Shown: positions 16,004-23,740 of the stretch, one piece after another | How positions within the stretch are numbered: the stretch's first letter is position 1 | Layout: each line of letters starts with the position of its first letter | From: Phaeospirillum sp. | GTDB lineage: Bacteria > Pseudomonadota > Alphaproteobacteria > Rhodospirillales > Magnetospirillaceae | NCBI GenBank assembly: GCA_030824585.1 | Contig: JAVBXM010000025.1 | Coordinates: forward strand, 1 to 49,859 | Direction: 5' to 3' | Length of the DNA stretch: 49,859 nucleotides | Notes under the pieces: model-generated | What the model was told of the DNA's origin: nothing | Database searches by the model: none | Seen by the model: only the letters and a program-made list of their open reading frames with translations | Program-made: the position numbers and the translations under genes

Positions 16004-16792
16004 ATGACCATCGCCGCCGCACGGACCGACGACCTCAGGATCGGGCCGCTGTCCAAGACCTTCTCGCTGCCCACCGGCAGCGTTCACGCCCTGGACTCCA
16101 TCCGACTGGACATCCCCGGCGGACGGTTCATCAGCATCGTCGGCGCCTCGGGATGCGGCAAGAGCACCCTGCTGCGCATCATCGCCGGGCTGGAGACGGG
16201 ATATGACGGCCACGTCACCCTGGGAGACAAGCCGATCACCGGCCCCGGCCTCGATCGCGGCGTGGTGTTCCAGGAGCACCGCCTGCTGCCCTGGCTGACG
16301 GTGGAGGCCAATATCGCCTTCGGCCTCAAGAACCTGCCACCCGACGAGATCGCGCGTCGCGTCGCCGAGCATCTGGAGCTGGTCGGCCTGGCCGGCTTCG
16401 CCAAGGCCTATCCACACCAGCTTTCCGGCGGCATGGCGCAGCGGGTGGCCATCGCCCGCGCCCTGGTCAATCAGCCGCAGGTGCTGCTGCTGGACGAGCC
16501 GTTCGGAGCCCTGGACGCCATGACCAAGATCCAGATGCAGCAGGAGGTGCTGCGCATCTGGGAGGTGGAGAAGACCACCATGATCCTGGTCACCCACGAT
16601 ATCGACGAGGCGATCTTTCTCGGCGACGAGGTGGTGGTGATGTCGTCCCGGCCGGGAACCGTGAAGATGGTCCTGCCGGTGGAGCTGTCGCGCCCGCGCG
16701 ACCGCTCCAGCATCGATTTCATCGCCCTGCGCAAGCGCATCCACCGGGAGTTCTTCACCGAGGCCGAATTGCCTTTCGCCTACGAGATATGA
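16004..16792 (+). CDS. ssuB: Sulfonate-type ABC ATPase (SsuB class)
   Basis: ATPase of 262 residues. Walker A GASGCGKST lies near residue 46, Q-loop FQEHRLLPWLTV, signature LSGGMAQRVAIARAL, Walker B LLLDEPFGALD and switch region LVTHDIDEAI. These are standard for the SsuB/TauB/NrtD class, so the importer is complete and presumably active. The gene begins 14 bases after the permease and is followed 16 bases later by the Crp/Fnr gene, so regulator and importer appear to share one transcript. Confidence 0.88.
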   Translation: MTIAAARTDDLRIGPLSKTFSLPTGSVHALDSIRLDIPGGRFISIVGASGCGKSTLLRIIAGLETGYDGHVTLGDKPITGPGLDRGVVFQEHRLLPWLTVEANIAFGLKNLPPDEIARRVAEHLELVGLAGFAKAYPHQLSGGMAQRVAIARALVNQPQVLLLDEPFGALDAMTKIQMQQEVLRIWEVEKTTMILVTHDIDEAIFLGDEVVVMSSRPGTVKMVLPVELSRPRDRSSIDFIALRKRIHREFFTEAELPFAYEI

Positions 16793-16808
16793 ACCCAAGG
16801 AGGCGCCC

Positions 16809-17522
16809 ATGACGTTCATCCCTCGCCACCCCTCCCTGCTGCTGAGCGAGAGTTCCCGCGCCGACGGCATCCCGCCGGAGGTGCTGCTGGGAGAGAGCGA
16901 ATACGCCCAATTGCGGAAGGTCTCGACGCCATGCCGCTTCGCCGCGGGCGAGTCGGTGTTCCAGCAAGGCGACCACCACAACGGCATCTACCTGATCCTG
17001 TCGGGCCAGGTCCGCATCTATTATGCCGGCCCGTCGGGACGCGAGATCACCCTGGCCTACTGGTCGCCGGGCAATTTCGTCGGCGGCCCGGAAATTTTCG
17101 GCGGCGGCCCGCACATGTGGTCGGGCCAAGCCATCCGCCCCACCGAGCTGCTGCACGTCAAGGGGGCCGCCCTGCGCCGGGTGGTGGAGGGCAACCTCCG
17201 GCTCGCCTTGGCTCTGCTCGACATGTCCGTGCACAAGGGAAAGTGCTTTTCCTCCCTGATCCAGATGCTGGGCACCCGCTCGGCGGCCCAGCGGCTGGCG
17301 CGGTTATTGGCCTTGATGGCCGACATGGACGGCACAAGACGCAAGGACGGCATCGTCATCGGCCGCTCGCTGACCCAGGAGGACCTGGCCAAGATGGTGG
17401 GGGCCACCCGGCAATGGGTCTCGGCCACCCTGGAGCGCTTCCGCGAGGGTGGCTTGGTGGACTTCGCCCCCAACCGTATCCTCATCCTCGATCTCGACGG
17501 CCTGCGCACCCAGGGCGGATGA
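16809..17522 (+). CDS. Crp/Fnr-family transcriptional regulator with atypical recognition helix
   Basis: DNA-binding protein of 237 residues. The N-terminal cyclic-nucleotide-binding-type beta roll covers about residues 30-150 (FAAGESVFQQGDHHNGIYLILSG). A long dimer helix follows, then a C-terminal winged helix from about 165 (IGRSLTQEDLAKMVGATRQ). No N-terminal Fnr-type four-cysteine set is present, and the cAMP-contact signature of Crp is not obvious, so the ligand is unknown. The recognition helix reads ATRQWVSATLERF where Crp has CSRETVGRILKML: the DNA-contacting Glu is Gln and Arg185 is Ala. That predicts a target other than TGTGA or TTGAT. It ends operon ii, with the strong RBS AAGGAGG. 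It is the best local candidate for binding the TCTA-N8-TAGA sites (inference). Confidence 0.85.
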   Translation: MTFIPRHPSLLLSESSRADGIPPEVLLGESEYAQLRKVSTPCRFAAGESVFQQGDHHNGIYLILSGQVRIYYAGPSGREITLAYWSPGNFVGGPEIFGGGPHMWSGQAIRPTELLHVKGAALRRVVEGNLRLALALLDMSVHKGKCFSSLIQMLGTRSAAQRLARLLALMADMDGTRRKDGIVIGRSLTQEDLAKMVGATRQWVSATLERFREGGLVDFAPNRILILDLDGLRTQGG

Positions 17523-17524
17523 GC

Positions 17525-18382
17525 TCAGGACAGGCCCAGCTTGAGGACCCGGTCGGCATTGCCGAACAGCACCGCCTCCAGGACCTCGTCCCGGAGTCCC
17601 AGGCTTAGGACGTCGTCGACGGTCTGCTTCATGGGCCGGAACGGGTACGAACTGCCGAACAGCAACTGATCGCGCATGAAGCCGTTGGCCGCCTCGACAT
17701 AGAGCCGGCTGCCGGGCAGGAACAGGTACATGTCGGGGACCAGGAAGACGTTTTCGTGGCGGAACGCCACCCCGACGATTTCCGCCACGCGCGGCCAGAA
17801 GCCGTGGTGGCAGACGATGCGCAGTCCGGGGAAATTCAGCGCCACCCGCCCGATGGCGGCCGGATCGTTGAAATCCGGGTCCGGCGTGGTCGGGCCCGAC
17901 ATCACGAAGACCGGCACGTCCAGATGCCGGCAGGCATCGTAGACCGGCGACAGCAGGGGATCGTCGGCTTTCAGCGGCGAGGCGCCGAAGCCGGGTTCCA
18001 CGTTGACGGCTTTCAGACCCAGACCGTTGACGGCCCGTTCCACCTCGGCCACCGCGCCACGCGCCCCCTGGGCCTGCGGGTCCACCGAGGCGATGCCGAC
18101 CAGTTCCGGGTGATCGGCCGTCAGTTGGGCGATGGTGTCGTTGGGAATCCATAGAGCGGGGGTATCGCGGCCGACCACCACGGCGCGGGTGATGCCCGCC
18201 GCCTGGACCTCGCCCACGAAGCCCCCCAGGCTGTGCGAGGCGACGAAGTGGCTGTCGTCCTTGGACCCCACCCGCCGGTTCAGCCAGCGGGCCGTTTCGA
18301 ATGCGGCGGTGCCGGGGCTGGCTCCGTAAAAGTCATGCAAGAAGGCTGGGCGGCTCCGCATGTCGATGATCCTGCGCGGCAC
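17525..18382 (-). CDS. Amidohydrolase-family (amidohydro_2/ACMSD-like) TIM-barrel hydrolase
   Basis: Soluble protein of 285 residues with an amidohydrolase-2 pattern: it opens IIDMRSRPAF, has a central GLKAVNVEPGFGASPLKADDP, a metal-type histidine pair in IVCHHGFWP, and the conserved end LLFGSSYPFRP where the family often has GSDYP. The opening HxH metal motif is replaced by D-M-R-S-R and the usual GSDYP aspartate by Ser. Metal binding and catalysis may therefore differ from the canonical decarboxylase/hydrolase, or be absent. The GTG start at 18382 has the strong RBS AAGGAGG 8 bases upstream. Its stop lies two bases from the stop of the converging Crp/Fnr gene. The substrate is unknown; the context suggests breakdown of an imported organosulfur compound. 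Confidence 0.75.
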   Translation of the reverse strand: MPRRIIDMRSRPAFLHDFYGASPGTAAFETARWLNRRVGSKDDSHFVASHSLGGFVGEVQAAGITRAVVVGRDTPALWIPNDTIAQLTADHPELVGIASVDPQAQGARGAVAEVERAVNGLGLKAVNVEPGFGASPLKADDPLLSPVYDACRHLDVPVFVMSGPTTPDPDFNDPAAIGRVALNFPGLRIVCHHGFWPRVAEIVGVAFRHENVFLVPDMYLFLPGSRLYVEAANGFMRDQLLFGSSYPFRPMKQTVDDVLSLGLRDEVLEAVLFGNADRVLKLGLS

Positions 18383-18416
18383 TTGCGCCTCCTTATCCTA
18401 TGTTCGCGAAGCGAAT

Positions 18417-18445
18417 CCGAGGCTCCCCGCAAGGGGGAGCCTCGG
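18417..18445 (-). terminator. Hairpin terminator after the minus-strand TauD gene
   Basis: Perfect 12-bp stem (18417-18428 with 18434-18445) around a 5-base loop, 12 bases past the stop of the dioxygenase gene read on the minus strand. Only a short T-containing stretch (ATTCGCTT) follows, so termination may be partial, allowing some read-through into the amidohydrolase gene. Confidence 0.6.
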
Positions 18446-18457
18446 CCCTTCTCCGCC

Positions 18458-19327
18458 TCAGAACGCCTTGTCTTCACCGAAGGTGACGCGGTGCAGCAGG
18501 CGGTACTCGGTGTAGTCGGTCACCGCGTAGTGGGTGGTGGCGCGGTTATCCCAGATGGCGACGTCGTTATTCCGCCAGCGCCAGCGGGCCTGGGCCTCGG
18601 GCTTCTCGAACAGCGAGAACAGGAAGGTCAGCAGCGCATCGCTCTCCTGGCGCGACAGGCCCCGAATGCGCAGCGTGAAGTTGGGACTGACATAGACGAA
18701 CTTGCGGCCGGTGATGGGGTGGGTCTGAACCACCTTATGGATGACCGGCAGATGGTCGGCGCGGGCCTGGCGATACAACTCCTCGCCGTTGGGCTGGGTC
18801 AGGAACCATTCGGGCCAGCCGCTGTGCTCGATGCTGTGCACGGCCTCCAGCTTCTCCAGGTACTGCCCCAGCGCCGGGTTCAGCCGGTCGTAGACATAGG
18901 TTCCGCTGGCCCAGGCGGTATCGCCGCCGATGGCGGGCACGTCGCGGGCGTGCAGCACGGTGCCGGTGGGCGGGTTGGCCTCGAAGGAAATATCGGCGTG
19001 CCACTGGTCGGTGCCATAGGTGGGCAGGCCCGGCTTGAATTCGATCAGCTCGATCAGCTTGTTGGCTTCATGGCGCTTGAAATACGCCTTGGCCTTGTCG
19101 GGATCGCCGAAGATGCGGGCGACGTCGATCTGCTGCTCGGGCGTCAGCGACTGATCGCGGAAGAACAGCACCTGATACTCGGCCAGCGCCCGCCTCAGAT
19201 CGGCGCGCACGCTCTCGCCGGTGGCGTCCTTGAGGTCGAAGTCGTGAACGATGGCTCCGATAAAGGGATTGTAGGGCTCCAGCTTGAAATGGGTGAACTG
19301 GGAAGCGCGGGTGTCGATCTTGGTCAT
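18458..19327 (-). CDS. tauD: TauD/TfdA-family Fe(II)/2-oxoglutarate dioxygenase, copy 1
   Basis: Cytoplasmic dioxygenase of 289 residues. TauD-type enzymes hydroxylate the carbon next to a sulfonate (or sulfate ester), releasing sulfite. The iron facial triad is visible as H110-X-D112 (QWHADISF) and the distal H266 (TTHYAVTDY), with the 2-oxoglutarate arginine in EYRLLHRV. Three ATGs are possible (19345, 19336, 19327); I chose 19327 because AAAGGAT lies about 8 bases before it. Operator site c is 62 bases upstream. The gene is divergent from dioxygenase copy 2 and has a hairpin terminator behind it. The substrate (taurine, another sulfonate, or an alkyl sulfate) cannot be assigned from sequence. 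Confidence 0.88.
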   Translation of the reverse strand: MTKIDTRASQFTHFKLEPYNPFIGAIVHDFDLKDATGESVRADLRRALAEYQVLFFRDQSLTPEQQIDVARIFGDPDKAKAYFKRHEANKLIELIEFKPGLPTYGTDQWHADISFEANPPTGTVLHARDVPAIGGDTAWASGTYVYDRLNPALGQYLEKLEAVHSIEHSGWPEWFLTQPNGEELYRQARADHLPVIHKVVQTHPITGRKFVYVSPNFTLRIRGLSRQESDALLTFLFSLFEKPEAQARWRWRNNDVAIWDNRATTHYAVTDYTEYRLLHRVTFGEDKAF

Positions 19328-19388
19328 GGGGCTCATCCTTTCCATGGCGGGGGCCGCTGGGGCTTGCCGCGCCCCGCGCCTCCTGTTT

Positions 19389-19406
19389 ATCTATTATCCA
19401 GTAGAT
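19389..19406. promoter_or_regulatory. Sulfur-block operator, site c
   Basis: ATCTA-N8-TAGAT (core TCTATTATCCAGTAGA, identical to site b2), followed by a further AT-rich ATAATAGATTATT. It lies upstream of the minus-strand TauD copy 1. A TATTAT hexamer inside it could serve as a -10 on either strand. Confidence 0.7.
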
Positions 19407-19597
19407 AATAGATTATTTAGCCACAGGTGGAGAGCAATTACTTGCGCCGCAACCATCCCCATTCGGACTCCACCCGCAACCGGTTTGCCACGAGGAGGCT
19501 TGGGCCGCTTCCCTGCCCCGCCGCCGGCGGTTCTCAGGGACAGCGGCGAGCCAAGCTTCTACCATAACGGCCGCCATCTCGGACCCGACGGAAGCCA

Positions 19598-19729
19598 TCA
19601 CCCGATTCCGGCGGAATAGGCCTTCAACACCGTCAGCACCGCCTCGGGCCGCTTGGCCATCAGCCTGTGGCCGGCGCCGTCCAGGACCTCGATCCCGGCA
19701 CCGGGGATCAAGGCGGCCAGGGTGTCAAC
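19598..19729 (-). pseudogene. C-terminal fragment of an alpha/beta hydrolase gene
   Basis: Read on the minus strand, this 43-codon stretch runs VDTLAALIPGAGIEVLDGAG, then HRLMAKRPEAVLTVLKAYSA, and stops at TGA (19598-19600). That is the usual C-terminal end of an alpha/beta hydrolase, including the histidine-bearing GAGH motif. There is no start codon, nucleophile elbow or upstream body; the homology ends exactly where operator site d and the TauD2 promoter begin. I read it as the remnant of a hydrolase gene cut when the neighbouring unit was inserted. It does not resemble the C-terminus of the hydrolase at 13065 closely. The remainder of this divergent gap (19430-19597) holds no gene I can support. 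Confidence 0.6.
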
Positions 19730-19735
19730 ACTTTT

Positions 19736-19753
19736 ATCTAAAATCTACTAGAT
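19736..19753. promoter_or_regulatory. Sulfur-block operator, site d
   Basis: ATCTA-N8-TAGAT (core TCTAAAATCTACTAGA), 67 bases before the TauD copy 2 start. The preceding bases GTCAACACTTTTATCTA nearly repeat those in front of site e at 23741 (GTCAACACTCTTTTATCTA), so the similarity between d and e extends beyond the palindrome. Confidence 0.65.
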
Positions 19754-19820
19754 TGATGTTGTTTGGCGGAATTCACCGCGCTATGGTTTTCGCATTCCAG
19801 ATCAGAGGGAGCCCACCGAG

Positions 19821-20735
19821 ATGAGTTTCTATCGTGACTTCAATGATAAGACCGCCATCGCCACCTGGAATTCGCAGGAGCGCAAGCCCTACGAGACCAT
19901 CACGGTCACCCGGCTTTCCCCGGCGGTTGGCGCCGAGATCTCCGGCGTGGACCTCGGCAAGGACGTCTCCGATGCTCAGTTCGCGGAAATCCGCCGCGCC
20001 ATCGACGAAAATCTGGCGGTAATCTTCCGGGACCAGAAGCTCGGCCGCGAGCAGCACAAGCGCTTCGCGCTGCGCTTTGGCGGCAACCTCCACCGCCATG
20101 AACTGGCGGCCAGCAAGCTGGCGGAAGGCACCACCTATGACCCGGAATTCCTGTCCTGGCGCACCGGACCGGAATCCCGCTTCACCGCCGGCGACGGCTG
20201 GCATCCCGACGTGTCATGCGACCCGGAGCCCATTTTCGTCTCGCTGCTGCATGTGACCAAGACTCCGCCCCTGGGCGGCGACACCGCCTTCGCCAATTCG
20301 TATCTGGCCTATGAATCCCTGTCAGAGCCGTTCAAGGCCTTTCTCTCCGGCCTGACCGCCATCCATGACGGGGCCGAGGGTTGGAGCGCCAGCTATGGCG
20401 CCCAGCCCGAGGATGGCAAGAGCTTCCCCGCCTCGGAGCATCCGGTGGTGGTCACCCATCCCCGCACCGGCCGCAAGTTCCTTTACGTCAACCGCTCTTT
20501 CACCACCCATATCGTCCAGTTGACCCGCAAGGAAAGCGACGCGGTCCTGGCGGAGCTGTTCCGCCATGTGGAAGCCCAACTTCCCTTCCAGACCCGCATC
20601 CATTGGACGCCGGGCTCCCTGCTGGTCTGGGACAATTGGGCCACCCAGCATCATGCCGTCTGGGACTATTACCCGCACGAGCGCTGGGGTGACCGGGTAT
20701 CGGTGGTGGTGCCCGGCCAGCGCCCCACGGCGTGA
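19821..20735 (+). CDS. tauD: TauD/TfdA-family Fe(II)/2-oxoglutarate dioxygenase, copy 2
   Basis: Cytoplasmic dioxygenase of 304 residues with the iron ligands H128-X-D130 (GWHPDVSCD) and distal H277 (WATQHHAVWDYYP), and an arginine in HERWGDRV suited to 2-oxoglutarate. It is only distantly similar to copy 1; the N-termini and the substrate-lid region around 90-125 differ completely, so the two probably take different sulfonates or sulfate esters. It is the first gene of the unit 19821-23375, translationally coupled (GTGA overlap) to an ATPase, permease and binding protein. That arrangement matches a tau-like system with the dioxygenase placed first rather than last. The RBS AGAGGGAG is somewhat far from the ATG. 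Confidence 0.87.
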   Translation: MSFYRDFNDKTAIATWNSQERKPYETITVTRLSPAVGAEISGVDLGKDVSDAQFAEIRRAIDENLAVIFRDQKLGREQHKRFALRFGGNLHRHELAASKLAEGTTYDPEFLSWRTGPESRFTAGDGWHPDVSCDPEPIFVSLLHVTKTPPLGGDTAFANSYLAYESLSEPFKAFLSGLTAIHDGAEGWSASYGAQPEDGKSFPASEHPVVVTHPRTGRKFLYVNRSFTTHIVQLTRKESDAVLAELFRHVEAQLPFQTRIHWTPGSLLVWDNWATQHHAVWDYYPHERWGDRVSVVVPGQRPTA

Positions 20736-21535
20736 TCATGCCGTTCGACGCCGGTCCCCCTCTGCTGGCGGCGGAGGGACTGACGCTCCAGTACAAGACC
20801 CGGACCTCGCTGGTCACCGCCACCTGGCGGGTGGATGTGGCGGCGGGACGGGGCGAGCGGGTGGTCCTGCTGGGGCCTTCGGGCTGCGGCAAGTCCTCGC
20901 TTTTGAAATGCGTCGGCGGCTTTTTGCCCCCGGTGGAGGGCCGCGTGATGTTGGCCGGGCGCGAGGTCACCGCGCCCGGCCCCGACCGCATGATGGTGTT
21001 CCAGGAATTCGACCAGTTGCTGCCGTGGAAGACGGTGCGCGGCAATATCGAATTTCCGCTGATCCAGGCGCGGCCCGGCTGGTCGCGCCGCCATATCGCC
21101 GACAAGGCCGCCCTGTATATGGATAAGGTCGGACTGTCCAAGTTCGCCGAGTCCCATCCCCATCAGCTCTCAGGGGGCATGAAGCAGCGGGTCGCCATTG
21201 CCCGGGCCATGGCCATGGAGCCTGAAATCCTGCTGATGGACGAACCTTTCGCCTCGCTCGATGCCCTGACCCGGCGCCGCATGCAGGAAGAACTGCTGCA
21301 ATTGTGGCTGGATACCCGCTTCACCTTGCTGTTCGTCACCCACTCCATCGAGGAGGCGATCATCATCGGCAGCCGTATCGTGGTGCTGTCGCCCCATCCG
21401 GGCCGGGTCAAGGCGGTGCTGGATTCCGATTTCGCCGCCGACGACGCCCTGGGTCCGACCCACAGCCAGGCCTTGCAGGACGAAATCAGCGCCATGTTGT
21501 TTTCCGACCGCTTCGAGAACGGGAGCGGCATATGA
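20732..21535 (+). CDS. tauB: ABC importer ATPase (TauB/SsuB class) of the TauD2 unit
   Basis: ATPase of 267 residues with Walker [11 protein letters not shown]-loop FQEFDQLLPWKTV, signature LSGGMKQRVAIARAM, Walker B LLMDEPFASLD and switch histidine VTHSIEEAI. The start is taken as the GTG at 20732 overlapping the preceding TGA; the ATG at 20738 is an alternative. It forms a full importer with the permease (ATGA overlap) and the binding protein, placed directly after the dioxygenase that presumably processes the imported substrate. Confidence 0.86.
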   Translation: MIMPFDAGPPLLAAEGLTLQYKTRTSLVTATWRVDVAAGRGERVVLLGPSGCGKSSLLKCVGGFLPPVEGRVMLAGREVTAPGPDRMMVFQEFDQLLPWKTVRGNIEFPLIQARPGWSRRHIADKAALYMDKVGLSKFAESHPHQLSGGMKQRVAIARAMAMEPEILLMDEPFASLDALTRRRMQEELLQLWLDTRFTLLFVTHSIEEAIIIGSRIVVLSPHPGRVKAVLDSDFAADDALGPTHSQALQDEISAMLFSDRFENGSGI

Positions 21536-22374
21536 ACCGGATCGCCCCCGTGGGAGCCGATCCCTTGGCCGTGGTCGAACGCCCGTTGTCTCATTGGGAA
21601 CGGCTATGGGGCCATGCGCCGCTCCGCCGGGGTGTCATCCTCGTCCTGCTGGCCCTGCTGTGGCAGACCTATGGAATCCTGGCCAACAATCCCCTGATGT
21701 TCCCCTCGTTTTCGGCCACCGCGACGGCGTTTTCGGACGCCATCATCCGGGGGACCTTGCTGAAAAAGGCGTGGACCTCGGTTCAGGTGCTTCTGTTGGG
21801 CTACGGCATCGGCATGTCCATCGCCTTCGTCCTGGCGGGACTCGCCGCCTCGACCCGTATCGGCGAGGACATCCTGGCGACGCTGACCGCCATGTTCAAT
21901 CCCCTGCCCGCCATCGCCCTGCTGCCGCTGGCGCTGCTGTGGTTCGGCCTGGGAACGCCGTCGCTGCTATTCGTGCTGGTCCATGCCGTGGTATGGCCGC
22001 TGGCGCTGAATACCTCGGCGGGCTTCGCCGCGGTCTCCGAGACGCTGCGCATGGCCGGGCGCAATTACGGCCTCTCCGGTTGGCGTTATGTCGCCCGCAT
22101 TCTGGTTCCCGCCGCCTTCCCCGCCATCCTGACCGGCCTGAAGGTGGGCTGGGCTTTCGCCTGGCGCACCCTGATCGCCGCCGAACTGGTGTTCGGCGTC
22201 GCCTCGGGCTCGGGCGGGCTGGGCTGGTTCATCTTCGAGAACAAGAACCGGCTGGAGACCGACTACGTCTTCGCCGGATTGGGAACCGTCATCCTGATCG
22301 GCCTCCTGGTCGAGGGACTGATTTTCCGCACCATTGAACGCCACACCATCCGCAAATGGGGGATGCAACGATGA
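21532..22374 (+). CDS. tauC: ABC importer permease (TauC/SsuC class) of the TauD2 unit
   Basis: Inner-membrane protein of 280 residues with about six TM helices. The EAA loop is RMAGRNYGLSGWRYVARILVPAAFP, followed by AILTGLKVGWAFAWRTLIAAEL; the end GLGWFIFENKNRLETDYVFAG is shared by TauC-type permeases. The ATG overlaps the ATPase stop (ATGA) and the stop overlaps the binding-protein start, so the three importer subunits are translationally coupled. Confidence 0.86.
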   Translation: MNRIAPVGADPLAVVERPLSHWERLWGHAPLRRGVILVLLALLWQTYGILANNPLMFPSFSATATAFSDAIIRGTLLKKAWTSVQVLLLGYGIGMSIAFVLAGLAASTRIGEDILATLTAMFNPLPAIALLPLALLWFGLGTPSLLFVLVHAVVWPLALNTSAGFAAVSETLRMAGRNYGLSGWRYVARILVPAAFPAILTGLKVGWAFAWRTLIAAELVFGVASGSGGLGWFIFENKNRLETDYVFAGLGTVILIGLLVEGLIFRTIERHTIRKWGMQR

Positions 22375-23375
22375 AACTCTTCCACCTGGGGGCCGCCATC
22401 GCCCTGTCCGGCCTGATGCTGGCCGGAACCGCCCGAGCCGAGGTCAAGGAACTGCGCGTCAGCCAGCAATTCGGCATCGGCTACCTGCCGCTGCAGGTGG
22501 CCAGGAACAAGGGATTGTTCGAGAAACACGCCAAGGCCGAAGGCGTCGACGATCTGAAGGTCAGCTTCGTCACCCTGGGCGGCGGCGCATCCACCAACGA
22601 CGCCCTTCTGTCCGACAGCATCCACATCGGGACCGGCGGTGTTGCCCCCTTTCTGGCCGCCTGGGCCAAGACCAAGGGCAACCTCGATATCCGGGGCGTG
22701 GCGGCCATCACCACCATGCCCATCGCCCTGGTGACCACTAATCCGGCCATCAAGAGTCTGAAGGACTTCACCGACAAGGACCGCATCGCCCTACCCTCGG
22801 TCAAGGTCTCGATCCAGGCGGTGACGCTGCAGATCGCGGCGGAAAAGGTCTTCGGCCCCGGCCAGCACGACAAGCTGGACGGACTGACCGTCTCGTTGAA
22901 GCATCCCGACGTCTATGCCGCCCTGGCCTCGGGCAAATCGGAGATCACCGCCCATTTCGGCGCCCCGCCCTTCCAGCAGCAGGAACTGCTCCTGCCCCAT
23001 GGCCACAAAATCACCGATTCCTACCAGGCGCTGGGCGGTCCGGTGACGCTGAACGTGGCTTGGGCCAAGGCTTCGTTCCGCGAGCAGAACCCTAAGGTGT
23101 TCAAGGCCTTCATCGCGGCCTTGCGTGAAGCAGACACGTTCATCGCCGCCCACCCGGACGAAGCGGCCAAGATTCACCTGATCGAAGAGGCGGGCAGCGC
23201 CAACGAATCGCTTGTGCTGTCCATCATCAAGGATCCCGAATCCGTCTTCTCGGTAGCTCCGGTCAACACCACCAAGTACGGCGATTTCCTGTTCCGCACC
23301 GGCCAGATCAAGGCCAAGGCGGAAAGCTGGAAGGATCTGTTCTTCGCGGACATCCACGGGGAATCGGGATCTTGA
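22371..23375 (+). CDS. tauA: ABC periplasmic binding protein (TauA/SsuA class) of the TauD2 unit
   Basis: Periplasmic binding protein of 334 residues. It has a Sec signal peptide (MKLFHLGAAIALSGLMLAG, cleavage after ARA), then VKELRVSQQFGIGYLPLQVA, the NMT1/SsuA-like opening. The start at 22371 is set by the ATGA overlap with the permease and by GGGGGATG just upstream; an ATG at 22356 would add five residues. Its sequence differs strongly from the binding proteins at 8234, 14182 and 30182, pointing to a different ligand. The unit ends here at a strong hairpin. Confidence 0.85.
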   Translation: MKLFHLGAAIALSGLMLAGTARAEVKELRVSQQFGIGYLPLQVARNKGLFEKHAKAEGVDDLKVSFVTLGGGASTNDALLSDSIHIGTGGVAPFLAAWAKTKGNLDIRGVAAITTMPIALVTTNPAIKSLKDFTDKDRIALPSVKVSIQAVTLQIAAEKVFGPGQHDKLDGLTVSLKHPDVYAALASGKSEITAHFGAPPFQQQELLLPHGHKITDSYQALGGPVTLNVAWAKASFREQNPKVFKAFIAALREADTFIAAHPDEAAKIHLIEEAGSANESLVLSIIKDPESVFSVAPVNTTKYGDFLFRTGQIKAKAESWKDLFFADIHGESGS

Positions 23376-23390
23376 CCGTCACGGCGCCAT

Positions 23391-23427
23391 GAAGAGGGGG
23401 GCGCCGCAATCCGGCGCCCCCCTTCAT
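23391..23427. terminator. Hairpin terminator after the TauD2 unit
   Basis: GGGGGGCGCCG (23397-23407) pairs perfectly over 11 bp with 23413-23423 around a 5-base loop, extended by a bulged GAAG/CTTC pair. It sits 16 bases after the binding-protein stop and in front of the converging small ORF, so it can act on both strands. Confidence 0.7.
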
Positions 23428-23448
23428 TCGGCATTGAACGCGATGGCG

Positions 23449-23661
23449 TCAGTTGACCGCCGGACGCGGCACGGTCACCTGGACGACCAGATCGCCGGTC
23501 CTGGATTTCTTGCCCAGCGCCGCAGCCGGCTGCTTGGCCTTGGCGGGCGCGGACACGGCGGGGCGCGAGGAGGCTTGCACGCCCTTCGCGACCGATGGCG
23601 CATCCGGGGCGGGAGTGACGGCCAGCATCGCGACCAGCACCTGGTGCAGCAGGCAATCCAT
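23449..23661 (-). CDS. Possible small Ala/Pro-rich protein of unknown function
   Basis: A 70-codon ORF on the minus strand (open further upstream to 23760). From the ATG at 23661 it reads MDCLLHQVLVAMLAVTPAPD, a short hydrophobic stretch, then an Ala/Pro/Lys-rich segment ending TGDLVVQVTVPRPAVN. GGAGGGG lies just before two adjacent ATGs. It could be a short secreted or membrane-tethered protein, or a spurious ORF. It lies between the TauD2 terminator and operator site e and would be divergent from the sulfur-oxidation operon. Nothing in it matches a family I know. The rest of the gap 23662-23852 holds only operator e and a short G-run leader. Confidence 0.3.
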   Translation of the reverse strand: MDCLLHQVLVAMLAVTPAPDAPSVAKGVQASSRPAVSAPAKAKQPAAALGKKSRTGDLVVQVTVPRPAVN

Positions 23662-23740
23662 CATCCCCTCCATCGAGCGCCGTTCATTTCCACGAGAACC
23701 TTTATTCCACACAGATCGGCGCACCGTCAACACTCTTTTA

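Noticed and set aside
19413-19601. 62-codon minus-strand frame upstream of TauD1
   Set aside because: No ribosome site, Arg/Ala-rich translation without pattern, and it overlaps operator c.
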